This document shows, one piece after another, positions 44,381-52,925 of a stretch of DNA of 64,000 bases (within the stretch, counting starts at the first letter, position 1; every line of letters starts with the position of its first letter). A program made the position numbers and the translations under genes. Source of the DNA: Actinomadura flavalba DSM 45200 (GTDB taxonomy: Bacteria > Actinomycetota > Actinomycetes > Streptosporangiales > Streptosporangiaceae); assembly GCF_000374305.1 (NCBI RefSeq), contig NZ_KB894095.1, forward strand, positions 539,711 to 603,710, read 5' to 3'. The notes beneath the pieces were generated by a model. That model was given only the letters and a program-made list of their open reading frames with translations, was not told where the DNA came from and searched no databases.

Positions 44381-44617
44381 ATGAAAAAGGCGCGCCTCCC
44401 CGACCCGCCACCCCTCCCGACCAACGACGTCCGCATAGCCCAGGTGGGCACGGCAGCCTGGGCGATAGCCCTACTGGTCCTCCTGATCATCGACCTCCCC
44501 ACCCCGGACCGCTGGTGGCTGGCCGTCTGCACCATGGGCACGACCATCGGCCTCTTCGCCATGTGGTACGTCCCCCGCCTCCAGTCCCACCGCTCCCCCC
44601 ACACCCAAGAGGACTGA
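44381..44617 (+). CDS. DUF2530 membrane protein
   Basis: A 78-residue protein with two transmembrane helices (AAWAIALLVLLII and CTMGTTIGLFAMWY). NDVRIAQVGTAAWA is the family signature of DUF2530, a small actinobacterial membrane family of unknown function. It converges with the sacsin-like gene 20 bases away. Confidence 0.78.
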   Translation: MKKARLPDPPPLPTNDVRIAQVGTAAWAIALLVLLIIDLPTPDRWWLAVCTMGTTIGLFAMWYVPRLQSHRSPHTQED

Positions 44618-44637
44618 CAACCCGCGACCCGCAGCGG

Positions 44638-47526
44638 CTACGGCTCCAGGTCTGATTCGGTGAGGAGGGTGGGGAGGGTTGTGGGGGCTGTTAGGGCGGC
44701 GGTGAGGAGGTGGCGGAGGTGCCAGGTTTCGGTGGTCCAGGTGAGGGCTCGGGCGAGGCCGGACGGGGTTGTGGCGTGGAGGTCTGAGTCGGTGGTCCAC
44801 CAGTCGACTGGGGTTTGGTCGACGGTGAGGTGTTCGTGGTGGATGTAGGTGCTTGGGGCGTTCGGGAGTAGGGCGTGGGCTTGGGTGGGGACTTCGGTTT
44901 TCTTGCCCTCCGAGGTGACGGTGCCTTCGATCTCGTCCGAGGCCAGGGGGAGGTCGAGGGTTTCGGCCAGGGCCTCGGCCTCCGGGTAGGACGCGACGAT
45001 CAGGGGCTGGCCCGTCAGGAGGGGGATCAGGGCCGGGTGGTCGAGGATGAGGGCGTCTGAGGCGTCCACGATCTCTGGCGTGCCGTCTACCAGGGCGCGG
45101 ACGTGGGTGGGTGGGGGCACGTCGCGGCCGGCGAGGGCCGTCCACAGCGGGGACAGGTGGTCGCGGGGGACGGTGCGGGACGGGTCGGCCAGGCGGGCGA
45201 GGAGTTCGGCGGGGCCGTCCGGGTCGTCCAGGAGGGCCGCGAGGGTGGTGCGGACGCCGAGGGCCGCGAGCAGGCGCGGGTCCAGGTCGGCGGGGGCCGG
45301 GTCGTAGAGGCCCGCCAGGTCGCTGTCGGGCAGCCGGTACTCGCCGGGGCGGCGGCCGTCCAGGACGGGACGGGCGCGCAGCCACCACGCCGTGTACGAC
45401 GCGACGGTGGCGCGGCGGCCGTCCTGCGTGACGTGCACGGGGTCGAGGACGGCGGCGCGGTGCGGGGGCGCGGCGAGCAGGCGGAGGGCGGCGGGCCAGT
45501 CGTCGACCAGCTCCAGGTCGCGGACGGCGGTGAACTCGGGGACGAGCGGCGGCAGCGCGCCGGGGCCGAGACGGTCGAGGACGTGGTCGGCCCAGCGGTC
45601 CTCGTCGTCCAGGTCGAGGCCGGTGTCGCCGTCGGCGACGCCGATGAGGTCGACGTCCTCGGCGGTGACGAGGGCGAAGCCGTCCAGGACGCCGGCGGCG
45701 GTGAGGGTCGCGGCGCCCCAGCGGTCCAGGACGTCGGCGGACACGACGCCGAACGGGGCGTCGTCGGCCATGACGTCGCGCAGCGGGCTGCCGGGCAGCA
45801 GGAGTTCGCCCGCCGGGTAGAGGTCGCCGTCGTCGGCTTCGAGGGGCAGGTCGGCTAGCCAGGGCAGGTCGCCGGGGTCGAGGCGCGCGGCGGCGACGAG
45901 GCCGAGGACGGCGGCGGTGATCTCGCCGGGGTCGTCGGCGTCGAAGGCGTTCTCGACGGCGGCGCGGACGGCGGGGTCGGCCAGGACCTCGCGCGGCCCG
46001 GCCTCGACGGCGCCGAGGCGGAGCAGCAGCGGATGCGCGGCGGCGGGATCGACGAAGCGGAGCCCGAGGACGTCGAGACCCGCCGGGTCGACGTGGTCCG
46101 CGATGAGCAGGCCGCGCGGGCCGCGCGTCAGGCGGCCGGACGCCAGCGGCACCGGCAGCGCGCCGAGCGCGTCGGACGGGGCGCCGCGCAGCGTCTCGTA
46201 CAGCGTCGTCCACCAGGCGGGGTCGCGTTCCAGCGCGGCGAGGGCGTCGACGACGTCGGCCAGTTCGAGGCGGCGGACACCGAGGACGGCCAGCGCCGGG
46301 TGCCGCGCGGGCCACGCGGACGGCAGCAGCCCCGGGACGACGTCCTCCCCGAGCAGGTCGATGAGCGGGGCGGGTCCGTCGATGGCGGTGGCGTCGCGTC
46401 CGCGCGTGCCGCCGGGGAGCAGCGGCGCGTCGGGCAGCCGGTCGCGGACGGTGCTGCGGATCGCGGCGTCCAGCTCGCCCGCGCCGACCGGGCCCGGGAC
46501 CAGGTCGAGCAGTGCGGGGGTGGACGGCGTCGCGCGCAGCAGGCGGACATAGAGGTCGGCGGCGCGGTCCGCGAGGAAGTCGGTGAGCGGACCGGCGGCG
46601 ATGTGGCGCCGGTCGGGCGCCAGGGGGAACGAGCCGATGAGGAGCGCGGGGAAGTCGAGGCGCTCGTCGCTGGGGGTCGGGGCGTGGAGGACGGGCGGGG
46701 CGTCGCCCGGGCGGGGCAGGGCCCAGCGGAGGGACCACTGCGGGCGGGCGCGTTCCTCGACGGGGCGGTCGGCGAGCAGGCCGGGCGGGATCGTGCCGTG
46801 GTCTTCGACGGTTCGGGCGTCGCCGGGGGTGATGACGCGTGTTGCGTCGGGTGTGACGATTTCGACGGCTTCGAGCGCGGGGAGGGCGAGCAACAGCGCG
46901 GGGCCGAGGTCGTCGAGCTGGCGGGTGACGGAAGCTGCGGCGGCGGCGTCGCGGAAGGGGAGGCGGACGAGGGTGGTGTAGCCGGGCGGGACGGTGCCTT
47001 CGGCCGGGAAGGGGAGGCGGAGCAGGGGGACGTGTTCGTCGCGGCGGGTCAGTTCTTCGGCGAGGGCGGGTTGTTGAGTGACGAGGTGGCGGGCGTCGGC
47101 CCGGGACCAGCGGACACCGGGGGAAGCACCGACCCCATCGACCGAAACAATCGACGGCTCATCGCTAACGGAGACAACGGCGGCGAACCCCACCCCGAAC
47201 CGCCCGACCGCAGCACCATCCCCCCGCTTGTCCGAAGCGCGCAACGTGGACAGCGCCTCCACCCCGGCAGCCGTCAACGCCGCCCCCGTGTTCGCGGCCG
47301 TCAGCTCCCCGGCCGACAGCGTGAACCGCACGAACCCCGGAACACCACCGCGCACCGCCGCATCCGCCGCGTTCTGCGCGAGCTCGATCACCACCCGATC
47401 CCGGTATCCCCCGAGCGCGTGGTCTTCCTCGGTGTTGGCGTCCTCACGGAACCGAGCCGGAGAATCGGCCCAGGCGCGCAGCACCCGGGCACGGAGCGCG
47501 CCCGTGCCGAACGGGTCGCCGGTCAC
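44638..47526 (-). CDS. sacsin/Hsp90-like ATP-binding protein
   Basis: A 962-residue protein with an N-terminal GHKL-type ATP site like that of sacsin and Hsp90. The N box is VIELAQNAADAA (Glu48, Asn52), the G1 region is AANTGAAL (~78-85), and the G2 loop is GRFGVGFAAV (108-117). The remaining ~800 residues are large, Leu/Ala/Asp-rich and without a recognised domain. Proteins with this domain are thought to be ATP-driven chaperones; a role here is not proven. The GTG start overlaps the DUF3027 stop in a GTGA (47523-47526), so the two are coupled. Confidence 0.82.
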   Translation of the reverse strand: MTGDPFGTGALRARVLRAWADSPARFREDANTEEDHALGGYRDRVVIELAQNAADAAVRGGVPGFVRFTLSAGELTAANTGAALTAAGVEALSTLRASDKRGDGAAVGRFGVGFAAVVSVSDEPSIVSVDGVGASPGVRWSRADARHLVTQQPALAEELTRRDEHVPLLRLPFPAEGTVPPGYTTLVRLPFRDAAAAASVTRQLDDLGPALLLALPALEAVEIVTPDATRVITPGDARTVEDHGTIPPGLLADRPVEERARPQWSLRWALPRPGDAPPVLHAPTPSDERLDFPALLIGSFPLAPDRRHIAAGPLTDFLADRAADLYVRLLRATPSTPALLDLVPGPVGAGELDAAIRSTVRDRLPDAPLLPGGTRGRDATAIDGPAPLIDLLGEDVVPGLLPSAWPARHPALAVLGVRRLELADVVDALAALERDPAWWTTLYETLRGAPSDALGALPVPLASGRLTRGPRGLLIADHVDPAGLDVLGLRFVDPAAAHPLLLRLGAVEAGPREVLADPAVRAAVENAFDADDPGEITAAVLGLVAAARLDPGDLPWLADLPLEADDGDLYPAGELLLPGSPLRDVMADDAPFGVVSADVLDRWGAATLTAAGVLDGFALVTAEDVDLIGVADGDTGLDLDDEDRWADHVLDRLGPGALPPLVPEFTAVRDLELVDDWPAALRLLAAPPHRAAVLDPVHVTQDGRRATVASYTAWWLRARPVLDGRRPGEYRLPDSDLAGLYDPAPADLDPRLLAALGVRTTLAALLDDPDGPAELLARLADPSRTVPRDHLSPLWTALAGRDVPPPTHVRALVDGTPEIVDASDALILDHPALIPLLTGQPLIVASYPEAEALAETLDLPLASDEIEGTVTSEGKKTEVPTQAHALLPNAPSTYIHHEHLTVDQTPVDWWTTDSDLHATTPSGLARALTWTTETWHLRHLLTAALTAPTTLPTLLTESDLEP

Positions 47527-48305
47527 CCTTCGTCGGCGGGCATCAGCTCGTAGCCCAGTTCGTCGATGATGGGCGGCCCATGCTCGGCCGCGCCGGGAAT
47601 GGACACCGCCTCGGAGTGCGCGCCGCATCCGTGGTCGGCCGAGACGACGCGGCCGTCGTCGGGCGCGTACTCATTGGCGCAGACGCCGAAGATCTGCCGC
47701 AATTCGCCCGCCAGCAGCCAGAAGAACCCGCACGTCGAGCACTGCGCGGGCGCCGACTGCGCGAGCGGCGACGCGGGCCCGGCCGGGCCGTCGTACCAGC
47801 GCTCGACGGCCTCGTCCCGCCCTTCCGCCGACAGCACGCGGACGCGCCCGAGCCCGAGCTCCCAGGACGTCTGGAAGTCGGAGTCGTCGTCGGTGCCGGT
47901 GTAGCCGGGCGCGAGCCGGACGTCGTCGGACGCGGTGGGCAGCAGGTCGCCGGGGCCGAGGTCGCCGGGCCGCAGCCGCTCCAGCCACGGAATCCACGGT
48001 GGCGCGAGGACGGCGTCGTCGCCGGGCAGCAGCACGCATTCGTCGACCGTGACGTTCTTCGCGCGCGCCGCGCGCACCACGGTGACGGCCCAGTACCACC
48101 CCTCGTAGGCGGGGTCGACGCACGCGAACCCGTGGGTGACGACCCGGTCGCCCTCGGCGCGCAGCCCCAGATGCTCCCCCACCTCCGACGGCCAGGCCGT
48201 GTCTTCGGCGGCGTCCAGGGCGAGGTCGACGGCCGCCGCGCAGGCCGGGTCGACGGCGGGTGTGCGGGTACGACGTGCGGACGTGGACTGCGGCAGTGGG
48301 CTCAC
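47523..48305 (-). CDS. DUF3027 protein
   Basis: A 260-residue actinobacterial protein. Family blocks are VTHGFACVDPAYEGWYWAVT and ECVLLPGDDAVLAPPWIPW. It also has CSTCGFFW, a possible metal-binding pair, and further Cys residues in GVCANEYAP and DHGCGAHSE. Function unknown; four conserved-looking Cys/His suggest zinc. A GTG start is used. It is coupled to the sacsin-like ATPase by a 4-base overlap, so it may be its partner or adaptor. Confidence 0.8.
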   Translation of the reverse strand: MSPLPQSTSARRTRTPAVDPACAAAVDLALDAAEDTAWPSEVGEHLGLRAEGDRVVTHGFACVDPAYEGWYWAVTVVRAARAKNVTVDECVLLPGDDAVLAPPWIPWLERLRPGDLGPGDLLPTASDDVRLAPGYTGTDDDSDFQTSWELGLGRVRVLSAEGRDEAVERWYDGPAGPASPLAQSAPAQCSTCGFFWLLAGELRQIFGVCANEYAPDDGRVVSADHGCGAHSEAVSIPGAAEHGPPIIDELGYELMPADEG

Positions 48306-48412
48306 ACCTCAATTCTCACCCATCGGAACAAGTGACCGCGCACTCGGGTCGTGCCTCGAAGGGTGATCCGCCCGCCGAAAGGGGAACGTAATGTCGTCAA
48401 GAGGGGGCCGGG

Positions 48413-49750
48413 ATGGCGATTCGCGAGCGTGCGACGGGTGTGGGGCGCGCGTTCGGCGTGCCGTTCCGCCGGGCGGGGCGGCTGTCGCGGCACCTCACGC
48501 ACCGCGGCGACGCGGGCCGCAGCGGGCTCGGCACGCTGGTGGAGACGACGGCGCTGAACTCGGCGGGCGACGCGCTCGTCACGGTCGCGCTGGCGGGCAC
48601 CCTGTTCTTCGGCCTGGACGTCGCGCAGGCGCGCGGCCAGGTCGCCCTGTACCTGCTCGTCACGATGGCCCCGTTCGCCCTGGTCGCTCCGCTCATCGGC
48701 CCTCTGCTCGACCGGATGCGGCACGTCCGCCGCTACGCGATGTCCACGACGTTCGCCGCGCGCGGCCTGCTGTGCTGGGGCATGGCCGCCGCCGTCGTGC
48801 ACGGCGACCAGGTGACGTTCCTGCCCGCCGCGTTCGGCGTGCTGGTGCTGTCCAAGGCGTACGGGGTGCTGCGCGCCGCCGTGACGCCGCGCGTGCTGCC
48901 GCGTGAGACGACGCTCGTCACCGCCAACGCCCGCGCGACGTTCGCCGGGCTGATCACGGCGGCGGTCGTCGTGCCGCTCGGCGCGGGCCTGGCCGCCGTC
49001 GCGGACGGCGCGTGGGTGCTGCGCGTCGCGACCGCCGTGTTCTTCGTCGGCGTCCTGTTCACGCTGCGGCTCCCCGCCCACACCGACGTGCCGGACGCCG
49101 ACGAGGCGCCCGCCGAGGGCGCCGACGGCGCGCCGCGCGGCCACTGGCGGACGCTGGCGCGGGTCGGCCCGGCCGTCTCCGAGGCGCTGTACGCGAGCCT
49201 GGCGCTGCGCGCCTTCTCCGGATTCCTCATCCTCTATCTGGCGTTCCTGCTGCGCCAGCACAGCCTGGCCCCGGCGTCGGGCGACGTCGCGCTGGCGCTG
49301 CTGGCGGCGGCGGGCGGCGCGGGCGGCCTGGCGGGGACGGCGCTGGGCGCGGCGATGAAGGCGCGGGCGCCGCGCGTGCTGGTGTTCGCGACGCTGACGC
49401 TGGTGACGGCCGCCGCCGGGGTCGCGGCCGTCCTGTTCGGGCTGTGGACGGCGCTGCTGGTCGCGGCGGCGGCCGGGATCGGCCAGTCGCTCGGCAAGCT
49501 GTCGATCGACGCGATCGTGCAGCGCGACATCGGTGACGAGGTCCGGTCCTCGACGTTCGCCGTGTCGGAGACGCTGCACCAGCTCGGCTGGGTCCTCGGC
49601 GGAATGCTCGGGCTCGGCCTGTCGATCGTGGCGGGCGGCCGGGTGGCGCTCGCCGTCGTCGGCGCCGCCCTGGCCGCGACCCTGGTGACGCTGCTGATCC
49701 GCGCGGCGCCGCTGCGGCGCGCCCCGAAGACCGCGGAGACGGCGGGCTAG
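48413..49750 (+). CDS. MFS transporter
   Basis: A 445-residue membrane protein with about 12 helices. GDALVTVALAGTLFFGLDVAQ, LIGPLLDRMRHVRRYAM (loop motif with reduced charge) and IGQSLGKLSIDAIVQRDI are typical of an uncharacterised actinobacterial MFS branch that stays next to DUF3027. A soluble acidic loop lies at ~225-250. Substrate unknown. It converges with the cold-shock gene, sharing a CTAG at 49747-49750 in which both stops lie. Confidence 0.83.
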   Translation: MAIRERATGVGRAFGVPFRRAGRLSRHLTHRGDAGRSGLGTLVETTALNSAGDALVTVALAGTLFFGLDVAQARGQVALYLLVTMAPFALVAPLIGPLLDRMRHVRRYAMSTTFAARGLLCWGMAAAVVHGDQVTFLPAAFGVLVLSKAYGVLRAAVTPRVLPRETTLVTANARATFAGLITAAVVVPLGAGLAAVADGAWVLRVATAVFFVGVLFTLRLPAHTDVPDADEAPAEGADGAPRGHWRTLARVGPAVSEALYASLALRAFSGFLILYLAFLLRQHSLAPASGDVALALLAAAGGAGGLAGTALGAAMKARAPRVLVFATLTLVTAAAGVAAVLFGLWTALLVAAAAGIGQSLGKLSIDAIVQRDIGDEVRSSTFAVSETLHQLGWVLGGMLGLGLSIVAGGRVALAVVGAALAATLVTLLIRAAPLRRAPKTAETAG

Positions 49751-50145
49751 GGCGCCGCCAGGTCGTCCGCGACGGCGCGCAGGACGGTGGCGATCTTTTT
49801 GGCCTCGGCGGGGGCGGGGTGCTTGCCGCGCCGGTAGGTCTCGGAGACGACGTCCAGGAGCTTGATGAGGTCTTCGGTGATGAGGACCATCTCGTCGGGC
49901 TTCTTGCGGCGCTGCTTGGCGACGGTCTGCTCGACCGACGGCAGCGTCTCCAGCGCTCGCAGCGACAGCGCCTGCTGCCCGCGCCGCCCCTCGACGACCC
50001 CGAACTCGACCCGCTGCCCCTGCTTCAGCGTCGTCACCCCGGCGGGCAGCGCCGTGGAGTGCACGAACACCTCGCCGCCGTCGTCACGGGTGAGAAAGCC
50101 GAACCCCTTGTCGGCGTCGTACCACTTCACCTTGCCAGTGGGCAC
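49747..50145 (-). CDS. cold-shock-domain protein with C-terminal extension
   Basis: A 132-residue protein. An N-terminal CspA-type domain (VPTGKVKWYDADKGFGFLTR, then EVFVHSTALP) carries the RNA-binding KGFGF and VFVH motifs. A ~65-residue charged helical extension follows, longer than a normal Csp, as in the larger Csp proteins of actinomycetes. It should bind single-stranded RNA or DNA. The GTG at 50145 has GAGG at a good distance. Confidence 0.87.
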   Translation of the reverse strand: MPTGKVKWYDADKGFGFLTRDDGGEVFVHSTALPAGVTTLKQGQRVEFGVVEGRRGQQALSLRALETLPSVEQTVAKQRRKKPDEMVLITEDLIKLLDVVSETYRRGKHPAPAEAKKIATVLRAVADDLAAP

Positions 50146-50224
50146 GGGAGACCTCGTCAAATTCTCGTCTGGATCGGCCTTGCAGATTACCTCTCCGCAC
50201 CGCGCGACCGCTTACCCATTTCTC

Positions 50225-50902
50225 CTACCCCGAGCCCTCTGACGGAAAAGACCGCATCGCCGGATCGGTCACGAAGGCGTCCAGCCAGGTGGGGAATTCG
50301 CGGAGGTCCGCGAGGACGACGTCGGCGCCGTGGGCGGTGAGCTCCGCCGCCGGGAAGGGCCCGGTGGCGACGGCGACGGCCAGCGCTCCGGCGGCGCGGG
50401 CGGCGGCGATGTCGGCGGTGTGGTCACCGATGTAGGCGGAGGCGCCGTGGGCGCGCAGCGCGGTGCCCTTGTCGGCGCCGAACAGGCCGCCGACGACCGC
50501 GTCGACCGGCAGGCCGAGGAAGCGGACGGTCCGCTCGGTGTCGGCCTGGTTCTTGCCCGACACGACGACGGCCCGTCCCCCGGCCGCGCGGACGCGGTCC
50601 ACGGCCTCGGCGGCGCCCGGCATCATCAGCGTCGCGGGGATCGCGACGTCCGGGTAGATCGCCCGGTACCGGTCGACCATGGCCGGAACGCGCTCGGGCG
50701 GGTACCAGTAGGCCATCTCGACCTCCAGCGGCGGGCCGATGCGCGTCTGCACCAGCGCGGTGTCGATCGCGACGCCCGTCTCGGCGGCCAGCACCTCGTA
50801 GACGGCGGCGATCGCGGCGCGGGTGTCGGCGAGCGTCAGGTCCAGGTCGAAGCCCACGGCCCAGCCCGCCGGCGAGAAACTCTGCGGAACATGGTCGAGC
50901 AC
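50225..50902 (-). CDS. HAD-family phosphatase
   Basis: A 225-residue haloacid-dehalogenase-fold hydrolase. Motif I is FDLDLTLADT (Asp19 nucleophile and Asp21), the motif II Ser is in VVVSGKNQ, and the motif IV region is AYIGDHTADI. A helical cap covers residues ~30-90. It removes phosphate from a small metabolite, as phosphoglycolate-phosphatase-like enzymes do. The GTG start has only weak ribosome-site sequence. Spaced 80 bases after the cold-shock gene. Confidence 0.82.
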   Translation of the reverse strand: MLDHVPQSFSPAGWAVGFDLDLTLADTRAAIAAVYEVLAAETGVAIDTALVQTRIGPPLEVEMAYWYPPERVPAMVDRYRAIYPDVAIPATLMMPGAAEAVDRVRAAGGRAVVVSGKNQADTERTVRFLGLPVDAVVGGLFGADKGTALRAHGASAYIGDHTADIAAARAAGALAVAVATGPFPAAELTAHGADVVLADLREFPTWLDAFVTDPAMRSFPSEGSG

Positions 50903-51064
50903 GATCCACAGGGTAAAGGAGGGTTATGGCAGAGTCGCCGGAATATCCCGCCCCCCGGGAGCGCCGGTGCTCGGCCGCCCAGTACGGCAGACCCCCGGCA
51001 CCCCACCGGACGGACCGCGCGCGGCAGCGGCCCGCCGACGCCCCGAACGCGAAGGAAACGCACC

Positions 51065-51598
51065 ATGGCCGAACGTTCCGACCCCTCCCGTGACACCCCG
51101 GCCGACGACGCCCCGGACCGCCCCAGCGGCGCCGTGTCCACCGACAAGCCGGTCGCCTCCGCCGCCGCGCACGACACCGCTCCCGGCCGCGAGCCCGACG
51201 ACACCCGCACCGGCCACGACCGCGACACCGACACCCGCACCGGCGACACCCGCGCCACCGGCACTCGCACCGCCGCCCGCTCGCAGCGCCGCGAGTCCCG
51301 GGCGCGCGACGTCCGCCGCCGCGTGGTGCGCGCCATCGCGACGATCGTGTCGGTGCTGACGACGTTCGCCGTCCTCGTGCTGGCCGCGCACATCGTGTTC
51401 GTCGCGTTCGAGGCCAACCCCGGCAACGACCTCGTCGCCCAGATCGGCGAGTGGGCCTACGACCTGTGCGGCATCTTCCGCGACATGTTCCAGCCGTCCG
51501 ACCCCAAGATCGAGGTCGCGGTGAATTACGGTCTGGCCGCGCTCGCCTACCTCATCGTGGGCCGCGCGGTCGTCGGCGTCCTGCGGCGGCTCGCCTGA
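51065..51598 (+). CDS. membrane protein with long disordered N-terminus
   Basis: A 177-residue protein. Residues 1-~85 are disordered and rich in Asp, Arg and Thr with dipeptide repeats (RDTDTRTGDTRATGTRT). Two transmembrane helices follow (VRAIATIVSVLTTFAVLVLA and VNYGLAALAYLIVGRAVVGV) separated by a short loop with a single Cys. AAGGAAAC precedes the ATG at 51065. Function unknown. Confidence 0.65.
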   Translation: MAERSDPSRDTPADDAPDRPSGAVSTDKPVASAAAHDTAPGREPDDTRTGHDRDTDTRTGDTRATGTRTAARSQRRESRARDVRRRVVRAIATIVSVLTTFAVLVLAAHIVFVAFEANPGNDLVAQIGEWAYDLCGIFRDMFQPSDPKIEVAVNYGLAALAYLIVGRAVVGVLRRLA

Positions 51599-51600
51599 CG

Positions 51601-52083
51601 TCAGCCGGAATGCCCGGGGAACCGGACGGTCGTGAACGGCCACGCGGTCGTCACCCACTGCCGGACGAACTCCTCCACCTCGGCCTCCAGCCCGCGCGGG
51701 GCGCCGTCGCGGACCCAGAAGACGACGACGGCGTCGCACTCGCCGTCGTCGCACGGCGCGACCTGGATGCGGCCGTACTGGTGGAGTTCGTCGGGCGTGG
51801 TGACGACGTAGCTGAACGACCGCCGCAACTGCGCTTCCTTCTGCATCCACGCGACGTCGATGAGGGCCTGTTCCAGGGTGAACTCGCCGTCGGGCCAGCC
51901 CCACTCGGGCCCGAACCGGCCGCGTAGCCGGTCGAGACTGCCGTGCACGGCGCCGTAGTCCTTGACGACGTCGTGCACGGTGATGGGGCGAATCCGGAAC
52001 CGCAGCCCGGCGACGAGCGTCGGCACGACGAAATCCTCCGGAAGGAAGCCCGCCCGGCTCCCGGTCCGCGCAGCCACAGGCAT
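51601..52083 (-). CDS. GNAT-like acetyltransferase family protein
   Basis: A 160-residue protein. LRFRIRPITVHDVVKDYGAV, RFGPEWGWPDGEFTLEQALI and SYVVTTPDELHQYGRIQV match an actinobacterial group with a GNAT-like fold. Acetyl-CoA-binding motifs are weak, so the annotation is tentative. The ATG at 52083 has GGAGAGGG upstream. It ends 2 bases from the convergent membrane protein and is divergent from the TetR at 52257. Confidence 0.55.
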   Translation of the reverse strand: MPVAARTGSRAGFLPEDFVVPTLVAGLRFRIRPITVHDVVKDYGAVHGSLDRLRGRFGPEWGWPDGEFTLEQALIDVAWMQKEAQLRRSFSYVVTTPDELHQYGRIQVAPCDDGECDAVVVFWVRDGAPRGLEAEVEEFVRQWVTTAWPFTTVRFPGHSG

Positions 52084-52230
52084 TCGGTCCCTCTCCGCTC
52101 GCCGGCCCGCCTCCGCCCCCGGCGGGAAGGTCAGCACTGTAGTCCCCGCCCGCCGCAGAGCGAGCGAGATCACGAATTCGGGCACGCCCTAACGCGCGGC
52201 ACGGCGACGCCGCCGCCCGCCGATGCCTTA

Positions 52231-52250
52231 GTGTTCTTGCGGAGGAACAC
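52231..52250. promoter_or_regulatory. TetR operator-like dyad
   Basis: GTGTTC (52231-52236) and GAACAC (52245-52250) are exact arms, extendable to 8 bases with one mismatch, directly upstream of the TetR start at 52257. The GGAGG used as ribosome site lies inside it. This fits autoregulation. Confidence 0.55.
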
Positions 52251-52256
52251 ACAACG

Positions 52257-52871
52257 ATGACGACTTCTACGCGCGAGCGGATCGTGGCCGAGTCGCTGCG
52301 CCTTTTCGCCGAGCGCGGCTACGCCGCCACTTCGGTCGCCGAGATCGAGGCGGCGTCCGGCCTGTCCCCGGGCGCGGGCGGCCTTTACCGGCATTTCCGG
52401 TCCAAGGAGGAGGTGCTGGCCTCCGCGATCCGCGAGCACATCGAGCGGACGAGCCGCCAGATCTCCGAGGTGCTGGCCCAGGCCGCCGTCTTCGAAGACC
52501 GCCCCCTGCACGTCCGGCTCAAGATGACGTGCCACGCGGGCCTGGCCAAGATGCGCGAGGAACAGGACCTCATCCGCGTCCTCTTCCGCGACCTCGACCA
52601 GTTCCCGCACCTCGTCGCGGAAATGCGCGAGGGCATCGTGAACCCGCTCTACGACGGCATCGCGGCCTGGCTCTCGGCGCAGCCCGAGTTCGCCGGGTCC
52701 GAGGAGGACTGGCCCGCCGTCGCGTCCATCCTCGGCGGCGCCGTCGTGAACTACTGGCTCGCCAACGAGTCGATGTACGAGCCGCCCACCCGCATCGACG
52801 AGAAGCGCTTCGTCGAGAGCTGGGCGCGGCTCGGCCTCGGCCTCGTCGGCCTGGAGCAGCGCATCTCGTGA
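52257..52871 (+). CDS. TetR-family transcriptional regulator
   Basis: A 204-residue regulator. The DNA-binding part is ERIVAESLRLFAERGYAATS and SGLSPGAGGLYRHFRSKEEV (~30-52). The C-terminal ligand domain has no recognised type. A dyad at 52231-52250 overlaps its leader, suggesting self-repression. It is divergent from the GNAT-like gene and followed 54 bases later by the helicase-associated gene on the same strand. Confidence 0.85.
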   Translation: MTTSTRERIVAESLRLFAERGYAATSVAEIEAASGLSPGAGGLYRHFRSKEEVLASAIREHIERTSRQISEVLAQAAVFEDRPLHVRLKMTCHAGLAKMREEQDLIRVLFRDLDQFPHLVAEMREGIVNPLYDGIAAWLSAQPEFAGSEEDWPAVASILGGAVVNYWLANESMYEPPTRIDEKRFVESWARLGLGLVGLEQRIS

Positions 52872-52925
52872 CGCGCCTCAAGCCTGCGCGCGGACGCGTG
52901 CCGGGGCTTGACTAGTCTGGAGGGA

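Noticed and set aside
50903..51064. Riboswitch or small RNA in the divergent gap before 51065.
   Set aside because: No known aptamer pattern or strong hairpin with terminator was found by eye.
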